DNA of 64,000 nucleotides from CADEEN01 sp963706685 (GCA_963706685.1 CAVPMY010000011.1:62001-126000); one strand, 5' to 3'; shown: positions 1 to 11,788, counted from the stretch's first letter. Notes: a model not told the origin generated them from the sequence alone. Numbers and translations are program-made.

Positions 1-1469
1 CGTGCCCTGCCCGCTCGATCGTCGCGCTGACGCGCGTGGCCAGCAGCTCGAGCCCGGCGCCACCGTTCATCGTCACCTTGCGGCCCAGCAGGTCGAGCGC
101 CTGGATGCCGTGCGTGCCTTCGTGGATCATGTTCAGGCGCTGGTCGCGCCAGTACTGCTCGACCGGAAAGTCGCGCGTGTAGCCGTAACCGCCATGCACC
201 TGGATGGCCAGCGAGTTGCCTTCCAGGCACCACTCGCTCGGCCAGCTCTTGGCGATCGGCGTCAGCACTTCGAGCAGCAGCGCGGCGTCGCCGGCATCCG
301 CCTCGTTGCCGGTGTGATGCTCGTCGACGAGGCGCGCGCAGTACAGCTGCAGCGCCAGCGCGCCTTCGGCATAGGCCTTCTGCGCCAGCAGCATGCGCTT
401 GACGTCGGCATGTTCGATGATCGGCACCTGCGGTTGCGCGGCATCCTTGCCGCCGCCGGTGATCGGCCTTCCTTGGGGCCGCTGCTTCGCATAGTCGAGC
501 GACGCCTCGTAGCCCGCCATGCCCAGCATCGTCGCCGCCATGCCGATGCCGATGCGCGCCTCGTTCATCATGTGGAACATGCAGCGCAATCCCTCGCCGG
601 GCCGGCCGACGAGGTAGCCGACGGCGCCATCGCGCTCGCCGAAGTTGAGCAGCGTGTTGCTGGTGCCGCGCCAGCCGCACTTGTGGTTCAGTCCGGCCAG
701 CACGACGTCATTGCGCTCGCCGGTGAGACGGCCTTCGGCGTCCACCAGGTGCTTCGGCACGATGAACAGCGAGATGCCCTGGGTGCCCGGCACGAGCCGG
801 CCGTCGGGCCCGGCGATCTTGGCCAGCACGAGGTGGACGATGTTCTCGGTGAGTTCATGCTCGCCGGCCGAGATCCACATCTTGTGGCCGGTCAGGCGAT
901 AGCGCGGGCCGAGCGTGTCGTCTTCATCGTCGAGCACGGCGCGCGTGGCCACGTCCGACAGGCTCGACCCGGCCTGGGGTTCGGACAGGCACATCGTGCC
1001 GGCCCAGCGGCCTTCGAACTCGGCCCGCGCAAACACCGCCTTCTGCCTGGGCGTGCCATGGGCGAGCAGCAGGTTGGCATTGCCCACCGTCAGCAAGGCC
1101 GCGCTGATGCTGACCGAGGCCCGCGGCAAAGAACGCGTTGGCCGCCGCTTCGACGACGTAGGGCAGGTTCATGCCGCCCCAGTCCTCGGTCTGCGCGGCC
1201 GAGAGCATGCCGGACCCGGCATAGGCCCGCCAGGCTTCGTGCGTGGCCTGCGGCAGGATCACGCGCTGGCCCTGCGCATCGGCGACGACGCGCGGCTCCT
1301 CGGTGTCGACGAGGCGGTTGAACGGCGCGAACTTGTCGCGCGCGATGCGCTCGCAGGTGTCGAGCACCGAGGCGAAGGTCTCGCGCGTGTGCTCTGCAAA
1401 GCGGGGGCGCGTACTCAGCGACTCGACCTGGAGCCAGTCGTGCAAGAGGAAGTCGATCGTGGCGCGCAT
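1..1469 (-). CDS. Acyl-CoA dehydrogenase, 3' end outside window, frameshifted
   Basis: FAD-dependent acyl-CoA dehydrogenase that introduces the trans-2 double bond in the first step of beta-oxidation. The start is the ATG at 1469 (MRATIDFLLHDW). Reading across frames gives the FAD-contact segment CLSEPQAGSSLSDV and, near the left edge, the family segment RLNMIHEGTHGIQALD, whose Glu is in the position of the catalytic base. The N-terminus resembles the roughly 600-residue subfamily with an extra N-terminal helical domain. At least one clear indel lies near 1160, where NAFFAAGL continues in another frame, and others are likely. It is the last gene in the window of the operon that starts at dctP and lies 65 bp after the thioesterase. 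The frame breaks look like base-calling errors because the translated segments on both sides are well conserved. Confidence 0.88.
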
Positions 1470-1534
1470 CGTCAGTGCGCAGACGTCGGCGCGGCCGCCT
1501 GCATTGAACTCGAACCGTCCGTTCGCATCGCCCG

Positions 1535-1952
1535 TCAGGCCTTCACCACCGCCATCGTTGCCGACGCCTTGGCAACCAGCGTGCGCTCGTCGCCGTCGAT
1601 GGCGAAGACCTCGGCTTCGGTGAAGCTCAGCTGGCGGCCCGCCTTGACGACGACGCCGACACATTCGAGCCGCTGGCCGCGCGCCGGCGCGCAACAGGCT
1701 GGTCTTGAACTCGGCGGTCAACACCCAATGCCCGGCAGGCGCCATCGTCTGCGCAGCGGCGCCCATGGTGTGATCGGCCATCGCGCCGATGACGCCGGCG
1801 TGGACGACGCCGGTGTGCTGGGCATGCCTGGCGGCCACGGTGAGTGCCGTGACCACGCGGCCTTCGGCGGCGTCGATCGGCGCGATGCCCAGTTCGACCA
1901 TGAAGGGTGCGCTGGCAAAGAAGCTGCGCAGCGTGGCAAGGTCCGGCGTCAT
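1535..1952 (-). CDS. PaaI-family hotdog-fold thioesterase
   Basis: Small acyl-CoA thioesterase of the PaaI/hotdog type, likely hydrolysing acyl-CoA intermediates in the cytoplasm. The N-terminal part reads MTPDLATLRSFFASAPFM, followed by the helix segment HTGVVHAGVIGAMADHTMG, which is the active-site region of PaaI proteins. The ATG at 1952 overlaps the TGA of the haloalkane dehalogenase (ATGA), so the two are translationally coupled. One indel near 1685 must be corrected to join the front half to the C-terminal half, which ends ...TMAVVKA at the TGA at 1535. Corrected length is about 139 residues, normal for the family. Substrate cannot be told from sequence. Confidence 0.82.
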
Positions 1953-2853
1953 CCGAGCCTGAAATGCTTCAACGCTGCCGCAGCGATCGGCGCGCCCCAC
2001 TCGGGCACGAAGTGCCCGGCCTCAGGCACCTCCAGCGGCGGCGGGCAGGCGCGGATCACACGCGCCAGCGCCGCCATCACCGGTGGGCCGAGCACCGGGT
2101 CTTGCAGGCCGACGGCCATGTAGCTGTCGCCGTCCCAGCGCTCGCGCCAGAAGCCCAGGGCCTCGCGGCCGAGCGCGGCGCCGGGTGCATCGGCGCCGTC
2201 GGGCACGAGGTTGGGGAAGGCGCGCAAGGCCGCCTTGTACGTCGCGTCGGGAAACGGTGCGTCATAGGCTGCGGCCTCGGCCTCGCTCATGTCGGGCTTG
2301 CCGCGCCGCAGCAGCTTGCCCACCTGCAGATCGGGTTGCGAGTTCGAGTAGCTGCGCCACTGGCGAAAGCCGTCGCTGAGCTGGCCGGTGGCGATGGCCG
2401 TGTTCATGACCAGCAGCCTGGTGAATGCGCTCGGGCATCGCCATCGGCAGGGTCAGGCCGAACAGACCGCCCCAGTCCTGCACCACCAGCATCACGTTGC
2501 GCAGCTCGAGCGCGCTCGATCAGCGCCAGCAGCATGCCGCGGTGCAGTTCCCAGGTGTGGGCAGCCTCGTCGGCAGGTTTGTCCGAGCGGCCGAAGCCGA
2601 TCAGGTCGGGCGCCACCACGCGCAGGCCGGCCGCGGTGAAGACCGGGATCATGTGCCGGTACAGATAGCTCCATGTCGGGTTGCCGTGCAGGCAGAGCGC
2701 GGTGACCTCGGCCTTCGGCGCGCCCTCGTCGACGTAGTGGACGCGCAGGCCCTCCTGCTCGACGTTGTGTTCAAAGTAGTGCGGCGCGAACGCGTAGCCC
2801 GGCAGGCCATCGAAACGCGCCTCGGGCGTGCGCAGCACGCCAGGCGTCGTCAC
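1949..2853 (-). CDS. dhmA: Haloalkane dehalogenase, DhlA-like (HLD-I), frameshifted
   Basis: Alpha/beta-hydrolase that should cleave carbon-halogen bonds of haloalkanes by hydrolysis. It resembles Xanthobacter DhlA along its length: N-terminus LRTPEARFDGLPGY, oxyanion-side HGNPTWSYLYR, nucleophile Asp followed by the halide-binding Trp in VVQDWGG, a second Trp in FRQWR where DhlA has its cap-domain halide Trp, acid Asp in VGLQDPVLGP, and catalytic His in EAGHFVPEWG. All catalytic positions are therefore present. The GTG start at 2853 overlaps the thiolase stop (GTGA), and the stop overlaps the thioesterase ATG. Two single-base indels, near 2514 and 2424, break the frame; removing one base at each site restores the family sequence (ALIER-LELRNV and MPER-FTRLLVMN). 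An epoxide hydrolase is less likely given the Trp after the nucleophile. Confidence 0.85.
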
Positions 2854-4026
2854 AAGACCTCGAACACACCCGCCGCGCCCATGCCGCCGCCGATGCACAT
2901 CGTGACGACGACCTTCTTCGCGCCGCGGCGCTTGCCTTCGATCAGCGCGTGGCCGGTCAGGCGCTGGCCGCTCACGCCATAGGGGTGGCCGACGGCGATG
3001 GCGCCGCCGTTGACGTTCAGTCGCTCGTACGGAATGCCGAGCTTGTCGGCGCAGTACAGCACCTGCACCGCGAAGGCCTCGTTGAGTTCCCACAGGTCGA
3101 TGTCGCTGACCGTCAGGCCGAGCCGCTTCGAGCAGCCTTGGGCACGGCGAACACCGGGCCGATGCCCATCTCGTCGGGCTCGCAGCCGGCGACGGCAAAG
3201 CCGAGGAAGCGGCCGAGCGGCTTCAGGCCCTTCTGCTGCGCATAGGTCTCGCTGACCACCGCACAGGCGCCGGCGCCATCGCTGAACTGGCTGGCATTGC
3301 CGGCGGTGATGACGCCGCCGGGCACCGCGGTGCGGATGTCCTTGATGCCGTCGTAGGTCGTGCCGGGGCGCAGGCCTTCGTCGGCCTTGACGGTGACCTG
3401 CCTTGCTGCGCAGGCCGAGCTGCGCATCGGCCACGCCGGCGGTGACGGTGATCGGCGCGATCTCGTCGTTGAACAGACCTTTTCCTGCGCCGCGCAGGCC
3501 TTCTGCTGGCTCTCGGCGCCGTAGCGGTCCATGCGCTCCTTGGCGACGCCGTAGCGCTTGGCCACCTGCTCGGCGGTCTGCAGCATGTTCCAGTAGATCT
3601 CGGGCTTGGCGCGCATCGAGCGCCGGATCCTTGAACATGTGCAGGTTCATCTCCTGCTGCACGCACGAGATGCTCTCGACGCCGCCGGCCACGTAGACAT
3701 CGCCCTCGCCGGCGATGATGCGCTGCGCGGCCATCGCGATGGTCTGCAGGCCGCTCGAGCAGAAGCGGTTGACGGTGACGCCGGCGACGCTGACCGGCAA
3801 GCCGGCGCGCCAGCGCGATCTGGCGCGCGATGTTCCATGCCGGTCGCGCCCTCGGGGTTGGCGCAGCCCATCAGCACGTCTTCGACCGCGCCCGGGTCGA
3901 TGCCCGCACGCTCGACGGCGGCCTTGACGACATGGCCGCCGAGCGTGGCGCCGTGGGTCATGTTGAAGGCGCCCTTCCAGCTCTTGGCCAGGGGCGTGCG
4001 GGCGGTGGAGACGATGACGGCGTTGG

Positions 4027-4030
<4 letters not shown>
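2850..4030 (-). CDS. Acetyl-CoA acyltransferase (thiolase), frameshifted
   Basis: Degradative thiolase that cleaves 3-ketoacyl-CoA with CoA, the last step of beta-oxidation. It starts MTNAVIVSTARTPL at 4030, has the acyl-accepting Cys in NRFCSSGLQ, the NEAF motif, the His of NGGAIAVGHPYG and the C-terminal Cys of CIGGGMGAAG. Corrected length is about 392 residues, the usual size. Several indels (about 3845, 3640, 3480, 3405, 3130) interrupt the frame. The ATG overlaps the apparent stop of the upstream hydratase/dehydrogenase, and its own TGA overlaps the GTG of the dehalogenase, so the gene sits in a tightly packed beta-oxidation operon. Whether it prefers short or long acyl chains cannot be judged. 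Confidence 0.88.
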
Positions 4031-6137
<2,107 letters not shown>

Positions 6138-6243
6138 GGCGTATCCCTTCAGGTCAATGGTGCAAATGCCCAAACGATTCTAGGCCGCGAGCATCAGCCT
6201 TGACGGCGCCTGTCCGACCGATAGCAATTCGATTCGAGCGCCG

Positions 6244-7563
6244 CTACAGCCGCAGCACGAACAAGCGTGATCGCCGGGAACAGCACCAGCACGACGACGC
6301 GGATCAGGTCGCTGGCGACGAAGGGCAGCACGCCGCGATAGGTGTCGCGGATCGAGATGTCGGGCGCCATCGACTGGATGACGAACAGGTTCATGCCCAC
6401 CGGTGGCGTGATCAGCCCGACCTCGACCACGATCAGCACCAGCACGCCGAACCAGATCGCGGCTTCCTCGGGCGGCAGGCCGAAGTCCAGGCCGGCGAAC
6501 ATCGGAAAGAAGATCGGGATCGTCAGCAGGATCATCGACAGCGAGTCCATCACGCAGCCGAAGACCAGGTAGAAAAGCAGGATCGCCGACAGCACGGCGT
6601 ACGGGCCCAGGCCCTGCTCGCCGACCCAGCCGGCCAGTTCCTGCGGCAGTTGCGACAGCGCCAGGAAGCTGTTGTAGGCCGCCGCGCCGAGCACGATCAT
6701 GAAGACCATCGCGGTGCCGCTGCCGGTGGCCTCGAAGGCCGCGCGCAACCGGGCGCCATCGAGCCCGCCGCGCTGCCAGGCCAGCAGGCCGGTGGCCGCG
6801 GCGCCGACCGCCGCGCCTTCGGTCGGCGTGAAGATGCCGGCATAGATGCCGCCGATGACGACGACGAAGATCAGCAGCACCGGCCACACGGCGCCCAGCG
6901 CCTGCCAGCGCTCGGCCCAGGGCATGGGTTCCATGCTGCCGGCCAGCTTGGGGATTGAGCCGCACCGACAGGTTGATCACCGCCATGTAGCCGAGCGCGG
7001 CCAGGATGCCGGGGACGAAGGCGGCGGCGAACATCTTGGCGATGTTCTGCTCGGCCAGGATGGCGTAGATCACCAGCACGATCGACGGCGGGATCAGGAT
7101 GCCCAGCGTGCCGCCGGCGGCCAAGGCACCGCTGGCCAGGCTGTCGGCATAACCGGCGCGCTTGAGTTCGGGCAGCGCAACCTGGCCCATCGTTGCCGCG
7201 GTGGCCATCGACGAGCCGCAGATCGAACCGAAGCCGGCACAGGCGCCGATGGCGGCCATGCCGACGCCGCCCTTGCGGTGGCCGAGGAAGGCCTCGGCGG
7301 CCTTGAACAGCGCCTGCGACATGCCGCCCAGCGACGCGAACTGCCCCATCAGCAGGAACAAGCGGCACGACGGACAGCGACCCATTGGAGAAATTGCCGT
7401 AGGCCATCGTCTTCATCTGATTCAGCAGCGGTGGGGCGCTGCCATAGACCAGCCACGAGCCGATCAGACCCAGCGCCAGCATCGACAGGCCGATCGGCAC
7501 GCGCAGGAAGATCAACCCGAGCAGCACCGGGAACGACCAGGCGGCAAGTTGCAGCGAGTCCAT
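6244..7563 (-). CDS. dctM: TRAP transporter large membrane subunit DctM, frameshifted
   Basis: Large permease subunit of a tripartite ATP-independent periplasmic transporter, driving Na+ or H+ coupled uptake of an organic acid across the inner membrane. Multiple hydrophobic segments are seen, with family segments GACAGFGSICGSSMATAAT, GGTLGILIPPSIVLVIYAIL, FTPTEGAAVGA and GLITPPVGMNLFVIQ. The ATG at 7563 overlaps the stop of dctQ (TGATG). Indels near 7370 and 6955 split the frame, and a further one near 6268 hides the natural end FVLRL-stop at 6244; without that correction the frame runs to 6194. Corrected length is about 439 residues, close to the usual 425-440. Its partner genes lie directly upstream. 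Confidence 0.88.
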
Positions 7564-8082
7564 CAATGCTCGCCTGCCGCGAGGTGGAAGCCTGGCGGTG
7601 GCGAGACCAGCCCCAGGTCTTCGAGAACGCGCCAGGCATAGACGGCAACGCCGATCGCGGCCGGCACCAGCGAGGCCGCATAGCCCCACCACACCGGCAT
7701 CTGCAGGATGAAGGTGACCTCGGCATTGCCGCGGTAATCATGGCGTGGCCAGTCCCATGCGCCAGACCAGCAGCACCCAGACCACCAGCATCAGCAGGTC
7801 CGCTGCGGTTTCCAGTGCGCGCTTCAATGGCGCCGGGTAGGCGTTCCAGAGCAGATCGACCATGGCGTGGCCGCGCTTGAGGTGCACCCAGGGCAGGAAG
7901 CAGAACACGGCCAGCGCCGTGCCGGCTTCGACCAGTTCGAAATCGCCCGGCACCGGGCCGAGGCCGAATCCACTGAGCGTGCGTCCGACGATGCTGGCCA
8001 CGCTGAGCAGCGCCAATGCACTGAGCACGATGCCGCCGACCCAGGCCATCGTCTGGCTGAGCCGGTAGATGAAGCTGCTCAC
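7563..8082 (-). CDS. dctQ: TRAP transporter small membrane subunit DctQ
   Basis: Small four-helix membrane subunit of the TRAP transporter that pairs with DctM. The translation begins MSSFIYRLSQTMAWVGGIVL and contains the family segment FCFLPWVHLKRGHAMVDLL. Membrane segments are visible near residues 12-32, 50-66, 88-105 and, after an indel near 7740, a fourth one (VTFILQMPVWWGYAASLVP). With that indel corrected, the protein is about 172 residues and ends HLAAGEH at a TGA that overlaps the dctM ATG. It lies 25 bp downstream of dctP. Assignment rests on position and hydropathy as much as on sequence, since DctQ proteins diverge strongly. Confidence 0.82.
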
Positions 8083-8106
8083 GACGTGACTTCGTGCAGC
8101 GGCGCC

Positions 8107-9135
8107 CTACTTCTTCTGGTACTTGGCGATGGTTGCTGCCGCTTCGCTGGCCAGCTTCGGCCCGTCGATACCCTTCTCGGCCGCCTGCTGGTACCAGGCG
8201 GCGCGCACACCGGCGGCGGCGCGCGCCCAGCGCTGGGTTTCGGCAGCGTCGAGGGCGATGATCTTGTTGCCGGCTTTCTTTGCCGCCGCCAGGCCGGAGA
8301 TGTCGCCGGCATCCATCGCACGGCCGAACATCGCGGCCGTCTCGATGCCGCTGTTGGTGTCGATGACCTTCTTCAGGTCGGCCGGCAGCTTGTCATAGGC
8401 GCCCTTGTTCATCACGACCGCAAAGGTCTGGGTGTACAGGCCCTTGTCGCCGGCGAAGGTGGTGTGGTTGTGAACGATCTGCTCGACCTTGAGCGCCGGC
8501 ACCACTTCCCAAGGAATCGTGGTGGCGCTGATGACACCCTTGGACAACGCCTCGCCGACGGCGGGCACCGGCAAGCCCACAGGCGTGGCGCCGAGCTGCT
8601 CGAGCATGATGTTGATGACGCGCGAGCCGCCGCGCACCTTCATGCCTTTCAGGTCCTCGAGCTTGGTGATCGGATCCTTGCTGTGGAACAGGCCGGGGCC
8701 GTGGACGTGGGCGGCGATCAGCTTGACGTCCTTGAACTCGTCCATGGCGTTCTTTTCGACGAAGGCGTGGAACGCACGCGAGCCCGCTTCGGCATTGCCG
8801 ACCGAGAACGGCAGCTCGAAGACCTCGCTCTTCGGAAAACGCCCCGGGGTGTAGCCGAGCACCGTCCAGATGAGGTCGACGACACCGTCCTTGGCCTGGT
8901 CGAACAGCTCGGGCGGCTTGCCGCCGAGTTGCATGCTGGGGAACAGCTGGACCTTGATCCTGCCGCCGCTGTCCTTCTCGACTTTCTTCGCCCAGGGCTC
9001 GATGGCCAGCTTGGGAATGGTGGCCTGCGGCGGCAGCAGTTGGTGGAAGCGCAGCGTCACGTCGGCAGCGAAGGCGGCCGGTGCGGCGGCCGCCAACGCG
9101 AGGGCGCCGAGCAGCGTCTTGAATCGGACTTTCAT
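8107..9135 (-). CDS. dctP: TRAP transporter periplasmic substrate-binding protein DctP
   Basis: Periplasmic solute-binding protein delivering substrate to DctQM. An N-terminal signal peptide (MKVRFKTLLGALALAAAAPAAFA) is followed by the mature binding protein, 342 residues in total. Family landmarks are LRFHQLLPPQA near the mature N-terminus, the segment KGMKVRGGSRVINIMLEQLGA containing the carboxylate-binding Arg region, and IPWEVVPALK. The ATG at 9135 is preceded by AGGAGA at a good distance. It is the first gene of the minus-strand operon that continues through dctQM into beta-oxidation genes. That context suggests the imported compound is a carboxylic acid degraded by these enzymes, though the ligand is unknown. 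The 250 bp upstream show no clear promoter to my eye. Confidence 0.92.
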   Translation of the reverse strand: MKVRFKTLLGALALAAAAPAAFAADVTLRFHQLLPPQATIPKLAIEPWAKKVEKDSGGRIKVQLFPSMQLGGKPPELFDQAKDGVVDLIWTVLGYTPGRFPKSEVFELPFSVGNAEAGSRAFHAFVEKNAMDEFKDVKLIAAHVHGPGLFHSKDPITKLEDLKGMKVRGGSRVINIMLEQLGATPVGLPVPAVGEALSKGVISATTIPWEVVPALKVEQIVHNHTTFAGDKGLYTQTFAVVMNKGAYDKLPADLKKVIDTNSGIETAAMFGRAMDAGDISGLAAAKKAGNKIIALDAAETQRWARAAAGVRAAWYQQAAEKGIDGPKLASEAAATIAKYQKK

Positions 9136-9388
9136 GTTCGTCTCCTGTTGAGTGTTGAATCGGCGATCGAAAATCCAGTGGGTCGTGGCGCCGGGGCCGC
9201 GGGTGATGGGTCGCTCAGCAAGGGTCGCTGCGGCTGCGGCGAACGCGCGGGGCATCGGCGCAACGGTTCGCCGCGGCCAAAGTTCCGCCGCCTCGCCTGC
9301 GCATTATCCGGCACCGATCGTGGCGCAATTTCGCACACGCACCCGGCATGGCCGGCGATCCGTCGCGCGCCGGCCAGAGGCGGCAGCC

Positions 9389-9955
9389 TCAGATGCGGTG
9401 CCCGTGGCGTTCGAGCATCGCCGGCACGGCGTGCCGCAGGTGCAAGGACAAACCGAGCGCCGCCATGTGGTTGCTGTCGCGACTGAGCACAGTCTGCGAC
9501 AAGGGCAGGAACTCCTGCTCCTCGTAGCGCGCGTGGCCGATGTAGGTATCGACCAGCCTTTGCACGGCAGCAGCGTCGATGTCGGTGTCATGGCCCTTGC
9601 CCACCGCCTGCAGCGCCGGCTCCAGGCGCGACCACATGGCCTCGATCTGTCGGTGCTCTGCCACCAGCCGGTCCACCATGACCTGGACCGCGTCGCGTTC
9701 AGGGCCGCGCTTCGCGCTGGCCAGCACCGCCGGAAACAACTCGCGCTCTTCTTCGGCATGGTGTTCGTGGACGGCACTGCGAAAGAAGGCGACGGTGTCA
9801 CGTGCGATCCGCCGCGCCCGCGCAGCGGGCTCCAGCAATGGCGGCAGTTCTGCCAACAGCTGCAGTTGCCGCGTGATGCCGACGTGGCATTGCGAGAAAT
9901 TGCTCAGCGGCGTGTCCGCAACGGCCGGATCAGGCGTCGGAGGGTCCTGGCTCAT
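9389..9955 (-). CDS. Hemerythrin HHE-domain protein
   Basis: Cytoplasmic hemerythrin-fold protein expected to hold a non-haem di-iron centre, with possible roles in oxygen, NO or iron-stress sensing. A four-helix pattern of ligands is visible: His in QCHVGITRQL, HEHHAEEERELFP in the second helix, AEHRQIEAMW in the third and GHARYEEQEFLPL in the fourth. The start at 9955 (MSQDPPTPDP) is chosen because AGGAAA lies just upstream; an ATG ten codons earlier lacks one. Length is 188 residues, somewhat longer than the minimal domain because of a Pro-rich N-terminus and a C-terminal helix. It is monocistronic, separated by about 250 bp from dctP. No output domain is fused to it. Confidence 0.88.
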   Translation of the reverse strand: MSQDPPTPDPAVADTPLSNFSQCHVGITRQLQLLAELPPLLEPAARARRIARDTVAFFRSAVHEHHAEEERELFPAVLASAKRGPERDAVQVMVDRLVAEHRQIEAMWSRLEPALQAVGKGHDTDIDAAAVQRLVDTYIGHARYEEQEFLPLSQTVLSRDSNHMAALGLSLHLRHAVPAMLERHGHRI

Positions 9956-10102
9956 GGCTGGTTTCCTGGCTGCGTGCATCCACATGCGTACTCCAGCCAG
10001 ACTAGGCGCAGCGCAGCCACCGATGCTTGCGCTGCGTCAAGAAAGATCGGGGCGTCGGACCAGATACAAGCGAGCCAATCGCGACACGTTCGATGCTGGG
10101 CG

Positions 10103-10124
10103 AAACCGGCGCCCGCAGGCGCCG
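10103..10124 (-). terminator. GC-rich hairpin after the tRNA fragment
   Basis: A perfect 7-bp stem (CGGCGCC / GGCGCCG) with a 4-base loop lies just downstream, on the minus strand, of the 3' tRNA fragment at 10143-10183. It is followed only by GTTTCG, so the U-tract is poor. It could be the original terminator of the tRNA gene whose 3' end survives here. Confidence 0.4.
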
Positions 10125-10142
10125 CAATTCGTAGATTCTTCT

Positions 10143-10183
10143 TGGTGGGCGGTGCAGGGTTCGAACCTGCGATCCCTGCCGCG
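10143..10183 (-). pseudogene. 3' fragment of a tRNA gene (Val-like)
   Basis: On the minus strand the sequence contains a complete T-arm (GCAGGTTCGAACCCTGC) followed by an acceptor 3' strand ACCGCCC, discriminator A and an encoded CCA. Further 5' only GGCAGGGATC, matching the 3' side of an anticodon stem plus variable loop, can be recognised. Beyond that there is no D-arm and no 5' acceptor strand GGGCGGT, so the gene is truncated near the anticodon. The acceptor and T-arm look like tRNA-Val(CAC) of proteobacteria, but identity cannot be proven without the anticodon. Such 3' fragments are typical of att sites or deletion scars; a terminator-like hairpin follows. Confidence 0.6.
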
Positions 10184-10228
10184 CGCCATCGAGCCGGCGA
10201 GTGGCGCGATCACGAGGTCCGACCGTGG

Positions 10229-10533
10229 CTAAGGTTCGCCCACGTCAATGCCCGTCGCATCCTGGCGCTGTCCCACCAGACGAGCGACATCGACGTGGGC
10301 TTCCCGTTCGAAGTACCAGAACGTCAGCGGGAAGCCGCGAACGCGCCAGGTGCGCATGCCCGCGATGCCCAGTGCGTGGCCGAGGGTCGGAGATCCGATC
10401 CCTGGATCGCGACCGAGCGAGGCGCCGGCGTTGACGGCGACGGCTTCGGCGAGCGTCTCGCCGACAGCGCAACGCGCACGTGATGCTCGGCCCGCGGCAG
10501 TGAGGCTGTCCGTCGCCCGCGAACACAACGCAC
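10229..10533 (-). pseudogene. ParE/RelE-like toxin, N-terminus degraded
   Basis: The C-terminal half reads as a ParE/RelE-superfamily toxin: RDPGIGSPTLGHALGIAG, then MRTWRVRGFPLTFWYFER and HVDVARLVGQRQDATGIDV, which is the usual ..W.v.gFP..vfY.er..hvdv.RvlH..rd pattern. Upstream in this frame the sequence no longer resembles the family; a short match (PRAEHHVRVAL) lies in another frame, so the N-terminus has suffered an indel or a deletion that removed the first helices. No antitoxin gene is visible on either side. It lies between the tRNA fragment and the threonine dehydratase. Probably a dead toxin relic, although an assembly indel could explain part of the damage. Confidence 0.55.
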
Positions 10534-10575
10534 TCAACGAGCGGCGGGCCAGACCGCTCTAGGCGTTGAAGACGA

Positions 10576-11544
10576 TCAGTTGCTCAGCAGGCTGCAGAAG
10601 CGTTCAAGATCAACATTGCCCCCGCTCACGATGACACCGACGCGCTGGCCACGCAGTTGAGACGTCAGCTCACGCGCCGCGGCCAGCCCCAGGCATCCGG
10701 TGGGCTCGACCACCAGCTTCATGCGCGTGGCGAAGAAACGCATGGCGTCGACCAGTTGGGCGTCGGTGACCGTCAGGATGTCGTCGACATCGCGACGGAT
10801 GATCGCGAACGTGAGTTTGCCCAGATGTTGGGTCTGTGCGCCGTCGGCGATGGTCTTTGGCGTATCGATGTGCACGATCTCGCCCGAGCGCAATGAGCGT
10901 TGTCCGTCGTCGCCCGCCGCGGGCTCGACGCCATACAGCTTGCAATCCTTCGCGAGGGCGCGAACAGCCAGCGCCGAACCCGACAACAGGCCGCCGCCGC
11001 CCAGGCAGACGAACAGCGCATCCAGGTGCCCCACCTCCTCCAGCATCTCCTTGGCGGCCGTGCCCTGCCCGGCGATCACGTCGGCATGGTCGTAGGGCGG
11101 GATCAGGGTCAGGCCATGCTCTTGCGCCAGCCGGCGGCCGATCTGCTCTCGATCCTCGGTGTAACGGTCATAGACCACGACCTGGCCTCCGTAGCCCTTG
11201 GTCGCTGCGACCTTCGCGGCGGGTGCGTCGTGCGGCATGACGATGGTGGCGGGGATGCCCAGCAGCTTGGCCGACAGGGCGATCGCCTGCGCATGGTTGC
11301 CGGAGGAGAAGGCCACGACGCCGGCCTTGCGCTGGCTGACATCGAAGCGCGACAGTGCGTTGAAGGCACCGCGGAACTTGAAGGCACCCATGCGCTGCAG
11401 GTTCTCGCACTTGAAGAAGACCTCGGCGCCGAGTTCCTCGTTGATCGTTCTCGAGGTCATCACCGGGGTCCGGTGGGCGTGGCCTTCGATGCGTTTCGCG
11501 GCGGCAACGACGTCGTCGTAGGTGGGCAGGAGGGGTGTGATCAT
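10576..11544 (-). CDS. PLP-dependent threonine/serine dehydratase
   Basis: Fold-type II PLP enzyme, probably a threonine/serine ammonia-lyase or a related serine racemase / threo-3-hydroxyaspartate lyase. The PLP Lys is in GAFKFRGAFNAL, the phosphate-binding glycine loop is GGGGLLSG, and the substrate loop is AFSSGNHAQAIAL. At 322 residues it lacks the C-terminal ACT-like regulatory domain of biosynthetic IlvA, so it is of the short catabolic type. The start at 11544 (MITPLLPTYDDVV) has GGGAGAAG upstream; the open frame extends further 5' but without family similarity. It is monocistronic. The exact substrate among Thr, Ser and hydroxyaspartate cannot be decided by eye. Confidence 0.85.
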   Translation of the reverse strand: MITPLLPTYDDVVAAAKRIEGHAHRTPVMTSRTINEELGAEVFFKCENLQRMGAFKFRGAFNALSRFDVSQRKAGVVAFSSGNHAQAIALSAKLLGIPATIVMPHDAPAAKVAATKGYGGQVVVYDRYTEDREQIGRRLAQEHGLTLIPPYDHADVIAGQGTAAKEMLEEVGHLDALFVCLGGGGLLSGSALAVRALAKDCKLYGVEPAAGDDGQRSLRSGEIVHIDTPKTIADGAQTQHLGKLTFAIIRRDVDDILTVTDAQLVDAMRFFATRMKLVVEPTGCLGLAAARELTSQLRGQRVGVIVSGGNVDLERFCSLLSN

Positions 11545-11788
11545 GGGCTGTGCTTCTCCCGGCGGACTACCAAGGATTCTGTCGCAATGGTGGCTGACCA
11601 AGTGCTCGTTGAAGAATTGATCCGCGTGCTCATGGAGCGCCTGTGGCGTGAGCAACACCGTCGACGACGAGCGAGTTCCACCCTGCCCTGAAAACCCTGC
11701 CGATGCAATGCACGTGAATTGCCACAGCGGACACGACTGATATTTCTATACTCAAGCCGTTTGCGCGGTCGACGCAGAGGGAGCCGGC

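Noticed and set aside
10143..10183. tRNA fragment as the far att site of the tRNA-Ser integrase element
   Set aside because: Its acceptor and T-stem sequences (ACCGCCC, GCAGG) do not match tRNA-Ser(GCT) (CGTCTCC, GAGGG).
9579..10232. Plus-strand frame containing WAVQGSNLR
   Set aside because: This peptide is the known spurious translation of a tRNA T-arm region; it reflects the tRNA fragment, not a protein.
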